Both the position numbers and the translations under genes were made by a program. 64,000 nt of DNA from Marivivens sp. (GTDB lineage: Bacteria > Pseudomonadota > Alphaproteobacteria > Rhodobacterales > Rhodobacteraceae): positions 1 through 64,000 of the forward strand of contig JAEPMR010000006.1 of assembly GCA_017643845.1 (NCBI GenBank), read 5' to 3'. The notes beneath the pieces are model-generated. The model worked only from the letters and a program-made list of their open reading frames with translations. It had not been told where the DNA came from and did no database searches. This document shows, one piece after another, positions 40,370-50,180 of this stretch. How positions within the stretch are numbered: position 1 is the stretch's first letter; each line of letters starts with the position of its first letter.

Positions 40370-42700
40370 TTGCCCCAGTATGATCATTTGCCGCTTGTTC
40401 GGTTGCCAGAAAATCTTGATCGACGCAAAACCGGTCGCCCTCCGCCCAAGCCGGGCAGAACGCAAGGACATGGGACAGGGGTAAGCGCTGAGGTCGACGA
40501 CGCGATCCAGACGCAGCGCTTGCAAAGACCGGTAGAATTCGTAGATCCGTCCCTGATCCTCAAGGTTGAGATGAATGGGATGTCGATGGAGGACGACTGG
40601 GAAGGTGTTGGGCTTCGCTTGCTCTCAAGCGACGATGATAACACCTTGGTGCTGTTTTCCTCAACCGAGGAACTGACAGAATTCCGCAGAAAGCTTGCAG
40701 CTTACGCGGGCCCAAAACCCGCTGGTCAAAAAGACCGCAGTTTTGCGGGGTTTATTGACCGGATCGAAAGCGTATCCACGCTTGAGCCAAGGGATCGGCT
40801 TGGCATCCGCCTGCTCGAGCGCGGCTTCACCGGCGCTACAGATTTTCAGGACAACGAAATCTATCTTGTGGACATTGAGCTTTGGGACTTTGCAGGTGCA
40901 CCGGCTCGTCGCCGCAAGGCCGAAGAAATCGGGGCCTTTGTTGAGGCCCGCAACGGAGAGGTTTTCGACACCTACGTGGGGCCGTCCCTGACCATCATGC
41001 GGGTCCAAGCGCCAGGACAAGCCCTGCGACCGGTATTGTCTGTGCCTGAGGTCGCACTAATCGACCACCCCCCCGAGCCAGATCTTGAGGCGCAGCCTGT
41101 CGTTGAAATGGCGCTTGAAGACCTTCCCGCTGCTGAACCAGTGTCACCCGATGCGCCAATCGTTGCTGTGCTTGACAGCGGTATCAATGCGCATCCACTG
41201 CTGGAAGATGTCCTCATTGCATCTGAAACTTTCGATACAGGCCTTTCAGCAGCAGATATCTGGGGTCACGGGACCAAAGTCGGTGGGGCGGCAGTCTTTG
41301 GCGATCTGAGAGACCAAATAGCAAGCGGGCAGCTTCGGAAGTCAGTGCGGTTGGTTTCCGCAAAAATTATCACAGACGACGGGCAGTTCTATGACCGGCG
41401 AACACTGCCAAATCTAATGCGGACGGTCTTCCGGGGTCTCAACGAACGGTATGGTTGCAGGATCTTTGTCTTGTCGCTTGGGGACAAGAAATCTTGGTTT
41501 GAGCGCGGACGGGTCGGACCTTGGGCTATGACACTGGACGAACTTGCACGTGAGCTTGATGTTCTGGTGTTTGTGTCAGCAGGTAACCGGTCTCCCCGTG
41601 GTGGCAATGTAGTTGAGCAAGGTGTCACTCAGTACCCTCAGTACCTTCTCGAAGAAGCCAACCGCATTTTCGAGCCTTCAGGAGCCGCAAACGTAGTGAC
41701 TGTCGGTTCGCTTTCTCATGGGAGCGGACTTGCTGCACAGCACAGGGATGATGCACATGTGCGTGCGATCACGGCGGGCCCAAATGAGCCGTCCCCCTTT
41801 ACCCGGGCCGGTCCCGGAGCTGGGGGCATTACGAAGCCCGATTTTTCTGATTTAGGCGGTACGATGCTGTTTAGCGCGGTCACACGGTCGCTCCAATCGG
41901 CTCCCATTGTGCCGGAAGCTGGTATTACCACGCTCAACCATGACTTCGTTCGGCAGCTCTTTACGTCCGCAAGTGGGACCTCGATTGCGACCCCTCTTCT
42001 TGCACGCAAGGCGGCCTTGTTGCTGCAGCGTTTCCCGGAAGCGTCAGCCAATCTCGTTCGCGCGCTCTTAGCAGGTGCCGCTTCCTTTCCAGATGAAATG
42101 ACTACGCGGCTTCAGGCGATGGACGCCTTGGAAACGGCTTCTGTCGTAGGTAACGGCTTGGTCGATCCTGTCAAAGCGGTCTATTCGGATGATCATCGCG
42201 TTATCTACTTTGCCGAAGATCAACTCGATATCGATAAGTTCGCAATCTACCGCATTCCTATTCCTGTGGAATTTCAGACCGGTGGCAAGCGGACCATCCG
42301 CATCTCTTTGGCCTATGATCCCCCGGTGCGCAGAACACGCGCTGACTATCTGGGCACAAAGATGGATTTTCGACTCATCCGCGGTTGCCCTGTTGATCAC
42401 ATCTCAAATTTCTTCCGCAGCCATGCCGGACAGGAAAGTACGCATCCTGACATGCCGCCAAGATACGATTGTGATCTGAAGCCTAGCAAGACGCAACGTG
42501 GTGGCAACACGCTGCAAACTGGCTCAATCACCTTCACCAAAGACACCTTGGACTATGGCAATGAATATCACCTTGTCGTCAGGTGTATGGGGGGCTGGGC
42601 AACAGATGAGCTGCGCCAAAGGTTTGCTATCGTGGTTGAACTTGAACACCAAATTGGTGTTCAGCTCTATGCGCGGCTTCGTCCTCGTCTGCGGACGTGA
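40370..42700 (+). CDS. ietS: Subtilisin-like serine protease of IetAS type (IetS)
   Basis: 776 aa, probable TTG start at 40370 (MPQYDHLPLVRLPENLDRRK). S8 triad: IVAVLDSGIN (Asp269), WGHGTKVGG (His300), SASGTSIATPLL (Ser538). The first 250 residues are a family-specific N-terminal domain and the last 170 form a beta-rich C-terminal domain. No signal peptide, so cytoplasmic. Likely kept in check or targeted by the AAA partner. The substrate is unknown. Confidence 0.87.
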   Translation: MPQYDHLPLVRLPENLDRRKTGRPPPKPGRTQGHGTGVSAEVDDAIQTQRLQRPVEFVDPSLILKVEMNGMSMEDDWEGVGLRLLSSDDDNTLVLFSSTEELTEFRRKLAAYAGPKPAGQKDRSFAGFIDRIESVSTLEPRDRLGIRLLERGFTGATDFQDNEIYLVDIELWDFAGAPARRRKAEEIGAFVEARNGEVFDTYVGPSLTIMRVQAPGQALRPVLSVPEVALIDHPPEPDLEAQPVVEMALEDLPAAEPVSPDAPIVAVLDSGINAHPLLEDVLIASETFDTGLSAADIWGHGTKVGGAAVFGDLRDQIASGQLRKSVRLVSAKIITDDGQFYDRRTLPNLMRTVFRGLNERYGCRIFVLSLGDKKSWFERGRVGPWAMTLDELARELDVLVFVSAGNRSPRGGNVVEQGVTQYPQYLLEEANRIFEPSGAANVVTVGSLSHGSGLAAQHRDDAHVRAITAGPNEPSPFTRAGPGAGGITKPDFSDLGGTMLFSAVTRSLQSAPIVPEAGITTLNHDFVRQLFTSASGTSIATPLLARKAALLLQRFPEASANLVRALLAGAASFPDEMTTRLQAMDALETASVVGNGLVDPVKAVYSDDHRVIYFAEDQLDIDKFAIYRIPIPVEFQTGGKRTIRISLAYDPPVRRTRADYLGTKMDFRLIRGCPVDHISNFFRSHAGQESTHPDMPPRYDCDLKPSKTQRGGNTLQTGSITFTKDTLDYGNEYHLVVRCMGGWATDELRQRFAIVVELEHQIGVQLYARLRPRLRT

Positions 42701-42829
42701 TCTGTACCCTTTTGGTCAAAACATGGTTACCCTGTAACCGGCCTCAGGTGGCCGAAGGCATCTGTAAGATTAAGGATCAAGTCTCAACAGTGATGTCGGC
42801 CACATTCAATTTTTACGACGGAATCTCGA
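42701..42829. other. Intergenic between ietS and IS110
   Basis: Probably the end of the IS110 element; no terminal repeat recognised, as usual for that family. No gene. Confidence 0.4.
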
Positions 42830-43603
42830 TCAATACCTGTCATCCCGAGCCTTAAACTTGCGAGCTGGCTGCTTATGCTTCAGCATGGAATGCATGATGA
42901 CGGCGAGTTTGCGAGCAACGGCGACCGCCGCCCGCTTGAAGCCAAGGCGGTCGCGCAATTGAAGCCCCCAGGTTTTTAGATCACTGACCGTTTCGGCTCG
43001 AGTCCTCGTAAGCAACGAGGTCGCAGCCTCGTAGAGGAGCCCACGCAATCGTTGATCCCCCCTTCGAGAGATGTGGCCGTTAAAATCCATCTCTCCCGAT
43101 TGGTATCGGCGTGTGGTGAGGCCAAGCCATGCGCCGACAGATCGGGACTTCGGAAAGTTCCTCGGGTCTTCGATAGCGGCCACATAGGAAACTGCTGTGA
43201 TCGCCCCGATGCCTGGTATCGTCATGAGCAAACGCGTGCTTTGGCACTGTCGCGCCGCCAACAAGAGCTGGCGGCTGAGCGTAGACGCCCGCTCCCTGAC
43301 AGCTTGCCAAGCTTCGAGCAGCGGATAGATGATCCCTTTCAACTCGATATGTCCGTCCAGTAGATCGTTAACCTTTTCTATGAACACCCGGCCTTTGCTC
43401 TTGGGCACGACAAGACCGAAAGTCTTCATCAAACCACGGATCTGATTGGTCAATTGTGTCGTGATGGCCAGGAGTTGCGTGCGGGCTGCAACCAATGACC
43501 GGATCAGCATCGCTTCGAACGACTTGACCCTAACAGCCTTATAGAAGCCGGTTTCGGCAAGTTTGGCCAATCCCTCAGCATCGTTTGCATCGGTCTTGTT
43601 CAA
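42830..43603 (-). pseudogene. IS110-family transposase, 5' truncated
   Basis: The frame holds KTDANDAEGLAKLAETGFYK, VRVKSFEAMLIRSLVAARTQ, then MTIPGIGAITAVSYVAAIED and SVGAWLGLTTRRYQSGEMDF, the transposase_20 domain with the serine-containing end. About 100 N-terminal residues with most DEDD-domain ligands are missing: the frame reaches 43616 and stops being IS110 exactly where the IS21 element begins (43617). So the IS21 insertion removed the 5' end. Inactive. Confidence 0.8.
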
Positions 43604-43734
43604 CGTCTCACCCAGATGAGAACGTCAGTGCAAAAGTGAGCCACGGAAGTGGCGGGATAGTCTTGCTGCGGGCAGAGTAAAACTTTGCCACTTTGGCCCT
43701 TTCTGTTTTCAGGGAGGGCGGGGGTATTTTCAGC

Positions 43735-45225
43735 GTGGAACTTTACAGGAAGGTGCGCCTCGCGCGTCGTGGGGGCATGAGTGAACGTGCGGCAGCGAGC
43801 CATTTCGGGATATCGCGTGCGAGCGTGAAGAAGATGATGATGTTCTCGGTCCCGCCCGGCTACCAGCGCACGGCGGATATCAAGCGGCCCAAGCTCGATG
43901 GTTTCACGGGCTTCATTGATCAATGGCTGCAAGACGATCTGAAGCGTCCCCGCAAACAGCGCCACACCGCCAAGCGCATCTTTGAACGGCTGCGCGACGA
44001 GCACCAGTTTCAAGGCGGTTACACGACGGTAAAGAACTATGTCCGCGAACATGGGCGGCGCAGTCGGGAGATGTTTGTGCCGTTGGCACACGCCCCTGGC
44101 AACGCCCAGGCGGATTTCGGCGAAGCTATGGTTGTGATCGGCGGGGTGGAGCAAAAGGCGCATTTCTTTGCGCTGGATCTACCATTCAGTGATGCCTGCT
44201 TTGTGCGGGCCTATCCAGCAGCAGTCTCCGAGGCCTGGGTCGATGGCCATGTCCACGCCTTTGCCTTCTTTGGCCGTGTCCCGCTGTCGGTTCTCTACGA
44301 CAACGACCGATGCCTTGTTGCGAAGATCCTGCCGGACGGATCGCGCAAGCGGACCAAACTGTTTAGCGGGCTGCTGTCACATTACTTCATCCATGATCGT
44401 TATGGCCGTCCCGGCAAGGGCAACGATAAAGGCGCCGTCGAGGGTCTTGTCGGATATGCACGGCGCAACTTCATGGTGCCCATCCCTCAGTTTGCGACAT
44501 GGGAGGCGTTCAATCTTTGGCTGGAAGATAAATGCCGCAAGCGCCAAGCGGATGTCTTGCGCGGGCATAGCGACAACATCGGGCAACGTCTGGCCCGCGA
44601 TCTTGATGCAATGATGGACCTGCCAGCGTCTCCATTTGATGCTTGTGACCAGGCCAGCGGCCAGGTGAACGCACAATCCCTGGTGCGCTACAAAACCAAT
44701 GATTACTCGGTGCCGGTTGCCTATGGCCACCGTGACGTCTGGATCCGGGGCTATGTCGATCAGGTTGTCATCGGCTGTGGTGGTGATGTGATTGCGCGCC
44801 ACCCCCGGTGCTGGGACCGCGAAGACATGGTCTTTGATCCTGTCCACTATCTGCCGCTGCTGGAGCAAAAGACAGGGGCTCTGGATCAGGCTGCCCCATT
44901 GGTGGCATGGGAACTGCCAGAGGAATTTGCGACCCTGCGCCGCCTGATGGAAGCCCGGATGATCAAGGCCGGTCGGCGCGAGTATGTGCAGGTCTTGCGG
45001 TTGCTGGAAACGTTCGAGATGGCCGACCTGAATGTCGCCGTCAAAAATGCGCTGCGTATGGGGACGATTGGGTTTGACGCCATCAAGCATCTTGTCTTGT
45101 GCCAGGTCGAGAAACGGCCACCCAAACTGGATCTGGATGTCTATCCGTATCTGCCAAAGGCCAATGTTGGCACGACGTCAGCGGCCAGCTACATGTCGCT
45201 GATGAAGCGGGGGAAAGCGGCATGA
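43735..45225 (+). CDS. istA: IS21 transposase IstA
   Basis: 496 aa from GTG 43735 (an upstream TTG is possible). HTH at the start (VELYRKVRLARRGGMSERAA, ASHFGISRASVKKMM), then the DDE domain: PGNAQADFGEAMVVIGG, LPFSDACFVRAYPAAVSEAW, VPLSVLYDNDRCLVAKILP, KGAVEGLVGYARRNF. The C-terminal Mu-like DNA-binding region is complete. Coupled to istB by ATGA. Confidence 0.93.
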   Translation: MELYRKVRLARRGGMSERAAASHFGISRASVKKMMMFSVPPGYQRTADIKRPKLDGFTGFIDQWLQDDLKRPRKQRHTAKRIFERLRDEHQFQGGYTTVKNYVREHGRRSREMFVPLAHAPGNAQADFGEAMVVIGGVEQKAHFFALDLPFSDACFVRAYPAAVSEAWVDGHVHAFAFFGRVPLSVLYDNDRCLVAKILPDGSRKRTKLFSGLLSHYFIHDRYGRPGKGNDKGAVEGLVGYARRNFMVPIPQFATWEAFNLWLEDKCRKRQADVLRGHSDNIGQRLARDLDAMMDLPASPFDACDQASGQVNAQSLVRYKTNDYSVPVAYGHRDVWIRGYVDQVVIGCGGDVIARHPRCWDREDMVFDPVHYLPLLEQKTGALDQAAPLVAWELPEEFATLRRLMEARMIKAGRREYVQVLRLLETFEMADLNVAVKNALRMGTIGFDAIKHLVLCQVEKRPPKLDLDVYPYLPKANVGTTSAASYMSLMKRGKAA

Positions 45226-45986
45226 CACAAGCGCCGCAAATTCTACTGGACCATCGGCTCAAATCTCTCCGCTTGCCAACGGTGCTGCGGGAATATGGCA
45301 AGCTGGCCCGCCAATGCGCCACAGAGGGACATGACCATGTTCAGTTCCTCGCACGTTTGGTCGAATTGGAAATGATCGACCGTGAAAGGCGGATGATCGA
45401 ACGACGCATCAAGGCGGCCAAGTTCCCGGCCGTCAAAAGCCTGGACAGCTTCGAGTTCAAGGCGATCCCGGCTTTGAACAAGATGCAGGTGCTGGAGCTG
45501 GCGCGTTGCGAATGGATTGACCGGCGTGAGAATGTTATCGCACTCGGCCCCTCAGGCACTGGCAAGACTCATGTCGCCTTGGGCCTTGGTCTGTCGGCAT
45601 GCCAGAAAGGCTTGGCTGTTGGTTTTGTCACCGCCGCAGCGCTGGTCCATGAACTGATGGAAGCGCGTGATGAACGCAGGCTCCTGCGGCTTCAAAAGCA
45701 GATGGTGGGTTACAGGCTGCTGATCATCGACGAACTGGGCTTTGTGCCGCTGAGCAAAACCGGGGCTGAGCTGTTGTTCGAGCTGATCTCCCAACGTTAC
45801 GAGCGCGGCTCCACGCTGATTACTAGCAATCTACCATTCGATGAATGGACTGAGACCTTTGGATCAGAACGCTTGACCGGCGCACTGCTCGACCGCCTGA
45901 CCCACCACGTCAACATCCTTGAGATGAATGGCGAAAGTTACCGCCTTGGACAAAGCAAGGCGCGGCAGGCCGCCCGCGAAACCTAA
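45222..45986 (+). CDS. istB: IS21 helper ATPase IstB
   Basis: 254 aa. Walker A VIALGPSGTGKTHVALGLGL, Walker B YRLLIIDELGFVPLSKTGAE, and LITSNLPFDEWTETFGSERL are typical. DnaC-like AAA ATPase that directs the transposase to target DNA. Complete. Confidence 0.94.
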   Translation: MTQAPQILLDHRLKSLRLPTVLREYGKLARQCATEGHDHVQFLARLVELEMIDRERRMIERRIKAAKFPAVKSLDSFEFKAIPALNKMQVLELARCEWIDRRENVIALGPSGTGKTHVALGLGLSACQKGLAVGFVTAAALVHELMEARDERRLLRLQKQMVGYRLLIIDELGFVPLSKTGAELLFELISQRYERGSTLITSNLPFDEWTETFGSERLTGALLDRLTHHVNILEMNGESYRLGQSKARQAARET

Positions 45987-46158
45987 ACCACAATCAGCAC
46001 CAATTGGCCCTGACGGGCCAAAGCATCCGGGCAACCTCCAGCTAAATGACAAGCGCGGTTGCCCGGATGCTAGCGCGTGACCGCACACTCATCACGCCAC
46101 CTTCAAAGTGGCAACATTTTGCGCTGCCCTTTGGTCCAATTTTGCTCTGCCGTTGACA

Positions 46159-46934
46159 TCATGGGGGGCATTCTGCCCGGACTGATGATGGCGGCACTCC
46201 TTTCCGCGACCGTGATCATCCAGGTCCTCATGAAACCCGAGATCGCACCGCGCATCACCCAGAGGGTTAGCTTTGCTGAGCGCGTCAGTACAAGTGCCCA
46301 AGCCATTCCAACGATCCTGATTGCCGTGATGATCATCGTCTCGCTTTATGTCGGCATTGCGACACCCTCTGAAACCGGGGCCTTCGGTGCCGCGGCGGCG
46401 GTTCTGGTTGCCCTTGTCATGGGCCGTTTGCGCGGAGGAGTCATGCAGAAGGCATTACAAAAAACCGTCCGCACCACAGGAATGTTCATGCTCTTGCTGG
46501 TCGGCGGTCTTTTCAGTTCCTTCGTCCTGACCCGGCTGGGCGTGCCACAGGACGTATCAAATTACCTGACCGGGCTGGATGTCGAACCATGGGTCATCAT
46601 CGTGATGATCAACATCCTTCTTTTGATCATGGGGATGTTCCTCGATCCGCTGAGCATTCTGGTTATCGTGGTGCCGATCTTCCTCGAAACCGTGGTGGGC
46701 CTTGGATATGATCCGATCTGGTTTGGCGTTATCGTCACCATCCAGATCGAGATTGCGGCGATTACCCCGCCGGTCGGTCTAAACCTCTTCGTGCTGCGCA
46801 CTGTCGTTCCTGACCTGTCGCTTTCGGATACGGCACGCGGGGCACTCATCTTTGTCTTGCCGATGCTTCTGGGGATCGTGCTGCTGATGATTTTTCCTCA
46901 GATTGCGCTCTGGCTCCCAAGTGTAATGTTCTGA
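46159..46934 (+). pseudogene. TRAP transporter large permease (DctM), 5' truncated
   Basis: The native sequence begins at the IS21 end with GGILPGLMMAALLSATVIIQ and continues through AIPTILIAVMIIVSLYVGIA, TPSETGAFGAAAAVLVALVM, and QIEIAAITPPVGLNLFVLRT to the usual C-terminus. About 260 of the normal 430 residues remain; the N-terminal third is gone. An upstream start inside the IS would give a chimeric protein, but transport function is unlikely. No DctP or DctQ gene is nearby. Confidence 0.8.
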
Positions 46935-47068
46935 GCTTGGGGGGCCGGTCTCACACCTGCAAGCAGCCCGAGGCGTCACCACAAGACGTTCTCTATGCTG
47001 TACGCGCGTCGCGGGTATTGTCACATTCATCGGCCATGGGCTGCCGGTGTAGCAATGTCGGCGTAGCT

Positions 47069-47400
47069 GGTGCTGATGCAAACTCAGAACATCAGTTATA
47101 AGCGTCACCGGTTTCCGCCCAAGATCAATTCTTGTGTTGTCTGGCTCCACGCCCGGTTCAACTTGAACCTGCGCGAGGTCGAGGAAATGATGCTGGCATG
47201 GGGCGTGGACGTTTCGTACGAGACCAAACGGCTCTGGACCGTCAAGGCCGGGTCCCTGATCGGCCACGTTTTGTGGCGACGGTAGTCACTCCCCGGCGAA
47301 GTATGGGATTTAGACGAAGTCGCCGTGAAGATCGCAGGCTAGGCTCTGGACTTCGGTAACGGGGACGTCTCAGTCAAGCGCTTTTCGACATAGGCATCCG
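47069..47400 (+). pseudogene. IS6-family transposase remnant
   Basis: GGTGCTGATGCAAA at 47069-47082 matches 11 of 14 bases of the IS6-type end GGCACTGTTGCAAA. The frame from ATG 47076 (ISYKRHRFPPKINSCVVWLH, LNLREVEEMMLAWGVDVSYE, TKRLWTVK) is the N-terminal part of the transposase; stops break it at 47283, after which VWDLDEVAVKIAG continues. Most of the catalytic domain and the right end are lost. Confidence 0.7.
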
Positions 47401-47750
47401 ACCGCCTAGCCGCGGATTTGATCACAGTTTCTTTTCTATGCCGTTCTGCTATCTTCGCTGCCTTCGTCTGAGATCACCCCGGGTGCATGCTTCGGTCCGT
47501 CGTCAGCGCGATTGGCTGCCAACATGATGCTGTTTCAAATGCAATTCCGATGTGCCCATCTCATAGGCGTGCTCGATCTTGATCGGCAACAGTTCGGAGC
47601 ACAGCATTATCGGAACACCACGTCCCTGCCGAACCTAAAGAGCCTGTCATCAGGCAGGGAACGGGTTGCGATCAGGTCGTCATCGCAGCCTCCATTTGGA
47701 ATGTCGTGTCGTCGACCGACATGCGAAGACGGATAGTATCGGGCCGAATG
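47400..47750. other. Unassigned decayed sequence
   Basis: No gene recognised; lies between the IS6 and IstA remnants. Confidence 0.4.
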
Positions 47751-47966
47751 TCGCCAACTTCACAGAGGCTATCATGCGTAATCGTAAGCACCCCGAACAG
47801 GGCGACCGGAGCTGTCTGAGTGTCATCCGGCTGTCCGACAAGTTTGGTGCTGCCCACCTTGGTGCTGCCTGCCGCCGCGCGCTCGAGATAAACGCCCGCT
47901 CTTACTTGCCACTTTGTAAATGCTGGATCAAAAAATCCCCAAAAGTGCTGTCGCAAAAATCCCCAT
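47750..47966 (+). pseudogene. IstA C-terminal fragment (second IS21-type element)
   Basis: The frame reads FTEAIMRNRKHPEQGDRSCL, SVIRLSDKFGAAHLGAACRR, ALEINARSYLPLCKCWIKK, matching the C-terminal HPEQGYRSCLGILRL..YG..RLEAAC.RAL pattern of another IstA subgroup. It is not a copy of the IstA at 43735. No start or catalytic domain remains. Confidence 0.6.
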
Positions 47967-48079
47967 CTTTCGGGTACAGCCATCACCCATCCCAACATCA
48001 GTGGCACCGATTATTTCCATTGAAAGGACCACAATGTTTGCGGCTGGTTCTCCAGACCGTCCGAGACACGCGCGTTGCA

Positions 48080-48400
48080 GGGCGTCAGCTTTTGTTTCCA
48101 ACCGCGCGGATTGTCGTGGTGTAGTTGAAATCGGCTCCAGCAAGTCCACGCTGGCCCGCGTCCTCGTCGTGCTGGAGGTTCCTGGCGCGACGAAGCTTTT
48201 CGGTGAGGGCATGTCGGGGTCTGCCGCCGGTACGGCGCGACATCCAGCTGGTTTTTCAGGAACCCTACCTCTGCGACACTGTGATTAACATGTACGGCGG
48301 CAAGGTGGTCGAGCGCGGAGCGACGGCCAATGTGCTTGACGAACCGAAGGACGACTATCCCAAGACGCTCATCTCGTCCGTGCCATGCCTGACGCGGTAG
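48080..48400 (+). pseudogene. Peptide ABC transporter ATPase remnant (DppF/OppF type)
   Basis: In one frame GSSKSTLARVLVVLEVPGAT (a decayed Walker A), then in another RRDIQLVFQEPYLCDTVIN (Q-loop) joined directly to MYGGKVVERGATANVLDEPK, DDYPKTLISSVPCLTR, the usual C-terminus of dipeptide ATPases. The central part with the signature motif is deleted and frames are broken. Confidence 0.65.
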
Positions 48401-48436
48401 GGAAGGGGCCAACCGTGAAGCCGGCCCCGCGATGTG

Positions 48437-49876
48437 TCACTGGGCTGGCGTCCACGGGCGGTTGTAGGCGTCGACGCGCCAGTCGCCATGGTCGATGAAT
48501 CGGGGAACGGACCCTGTTTCAAGCGCGGTGGCGGCTGTGTTCAGCGCCCCAGAGGTGGTCTCTGGCCAGATGCCAGTCGTCACCCGATCGGCTAGGATTT
48601 CGACGATCACGCTGCTTTCCGCCGCCATAAACTCGCAGTGACCGGTGCCCTGAACAAGCGCCTGACGATAGAGGTCGGTGGTCCCGGCCTGTTCGACAAG
48701 TTCCTCGTAGCCCTGCATCAGAGAGTAGGGGATCGCCCAATCGCCTAACATGTGGATGCGGATGGCGGGAACTTCGAGCTCTCCGGTCGTGGTGCGGCCA
48801 TCCGCAGCCCAAAAGTCGAGCGCATAATCGGACGCCGCGATCCTTGGTTCCGCATTGATGGTCGCAATGTCCGCCTGAAGGTCCAGCCCGGCCTCATCAT
48901 AAAGCGCCTCAACCAACTGTTTCATAGCGGGCGCTGCATTGGCGTAGAACGCGGCATAGTCGACGCTCTCGTTACTCGACAACTGTTGGCCAGAGGCCGC
49001 GTTTTCGAACAACAGCCGCGAGGTACCGCCAACGTTGCTGGCAATGCGCATCGCCGATTTCAGGACCATGTCGGCCATCGCTGCCGTGTCGGCCGTGTCG
49101 GGCAGGTCGGTGCCTTCGACCAACCACGGCGACCACTGGCCGAGTGCAAAGGCCAGTGCCAGCCGGGCACGGCCTTCGGATGTCTTGCCCGCGTTCTCGA
49201 TCGCGCTTTTCCATGCCGCGCGGATGGCGTCGAGGTTGCGGTCGCCGCCCGCACCGGCATTGGGCAGCCCGACCACTGTCAGTTCTGAGGCCTGCCCCAG
49301 CCCCTGTGCTTCGAAGTCAGCCCCAAGCAGGGTCTTCATCGCGAACCAGCCGTCAAGAAAGCTGTTCATGATCCAGACCGGGGTATGCGCAGCAAGCACG
49401 ACAGAACCGTCGATCTTGTCGGGGTAGACTTCCGCAGAGGCGAGACTGTCGAGACCGCCGCCGGAACATCCGTACTGAAGGACCATGTCCGGCTCGCGCT
49501 CGAGTTTGGTGAACGTGTCTTGCACGGTTTCGAGGTTCAGGATCTCGCGCTGCGGATCGTACTGCCAGAGCCGCAGTGGATGGCGGGCCAGACCGGCGAA
49601 GGCATAGCCGCGCGCCAACAGATCGTCGTAACGCGGGGCGAAGCCAGGAACATGGATGAAGCTAGCGAAATCAAGGTCGCGTAGCAGCCGTCCGTTCCAG
49701 TTTGCGGGGACACGGATAAGCCAGGACGTACCATCGGGCAATACACCGCTGTGCTCTCTGAACGACGTCTTGTCCTGCGCCATGGCGGGGGCGGCAAGGC
49801 CAGCCACCAGGGCTAGGCAGAGCGCCCAAGTTCTGGCCTGCGTGCGCAGGTCGGTCGGATATGAAATTCGTGACAT
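48437..49876 (-). CDS. Secreted alpha/beta-hydrolase-like protein
   Basis: 479 aa from ATG 49876 behind GGAGGAA. Signal peptide ARTWALCLALVAGLAAPAMA|QDK. Nucleophile-elbow-like VLQYGCSGGGLDSLASAEVY, where the family GxSxG serine would be in GCSGGG; late IHMLGDWAIPYSLMQGYEEL and VQGTGHCEFMAAES with a candidate catalytic His. Resembles tannase/feruloyl-esterase-like or related large hydrolases; substrate not evident. Isolated among mobile elements. Confidence 0.7.
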   Translation of the reverse strand: MSRISYPTDLRTQARTWALCLALVAGLAAPAMAQDKTSFREHSGVLPDGTSWLIRVPANWNGRLLRDLDFASFIHVPGFAPRYDDLLARGYAFAGLARHPLRLWQYDPQREILNLETVQDTFTKLEREPDMVLQYGCSGGGLDSLASAEVYPDKIDGSVVLAAHTPVWIMNSFLDGWFAMKTLLGADFEAQGLGQASELTVVGLPNAGAGGDRNLDAIRAAWKSAIENAGKTSEGRARLALAFALGQWSPWLVEGTDLPDTADTAAMADMVLKSAMRIASNVGGTSRLLFENAASGQQLSSNESVDYAAFYANAAPAMKQLVEALYDEAGLDLQADIATINAEPRIAASDYALDFWAADGRTTTGELEVPAIRIHMLGDWAIPYSLMQGYEELVEQAGTTDLYRQALVQGTGHCEFMAAESSVIVEILADRVTTGIWPETTSGALNTAATALETGSVPRFIDHGDWRVDAYNRPWTPAQ

Positions 49877-49939
49877 GGTGTTCCTCCAGATTGTGTTCAT
49901 GGATGACGGGAGCCTCCTCTGTTCCTGCCGTTCCACCAT

Positions 49940-50010
49940 AAACGTAGAGGTCTAATTTTATGGGTGTCAAGTTCAAATTTGAGTAACATCAACGCCTTTT
50001 CCACAATTCG
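49940..50010. other. AT-rich spacer before transposon
   Basis: Upstream region of the secreted hydrolase up to the left end of the Tni transposon; the last bases before the end are CAATTCG. Confidence 0.4.
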
Positions 50011-50180
50011 TGTCGTTGTGCCCTAATTAAAGAGAATAGAGGCTAATTTTTCCCTGACTTTTCAATGGCTGCTTGTACCTCTATTTGTGGCATTGTACCT
50101 TTAATTAGGATACTGCACCCTAATTTAGGATACAAGATTATCTGTGGATAACTTTCGGCGATTTGTGATGAAGACGCGCT

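Larger units (their letters stand above)
43617..46158 (+). mobile_element. IS21-family insertion sequence, apparently complete
   Basis: Left end TGAGAACGTCAGTGCAAAAG (43617-) and right end, read inward, TGTCAACGGCAGAGCAAAAT (ending 46158) align over about 25 bp. Internal repeats CAGAGTAAAACTTTGCCAC on the left and CAGCGCAAAATGTTGCCAC on the right are the multiple terminal repeats of IS21 elements. Encodes istA and istB. The two flanks (IS110 transposase, TRAP permease) are both truncated exactly at the ends and share no target duplication, so a deletion or recombination followed insertion. Confidence 0.85.

Noticed and set aside
47672-48007. Minus-strand frame of 111 codons
   Set aside because: The plus strand carries a recognisable IstA fragment here; the minus-strand translation has no known features.
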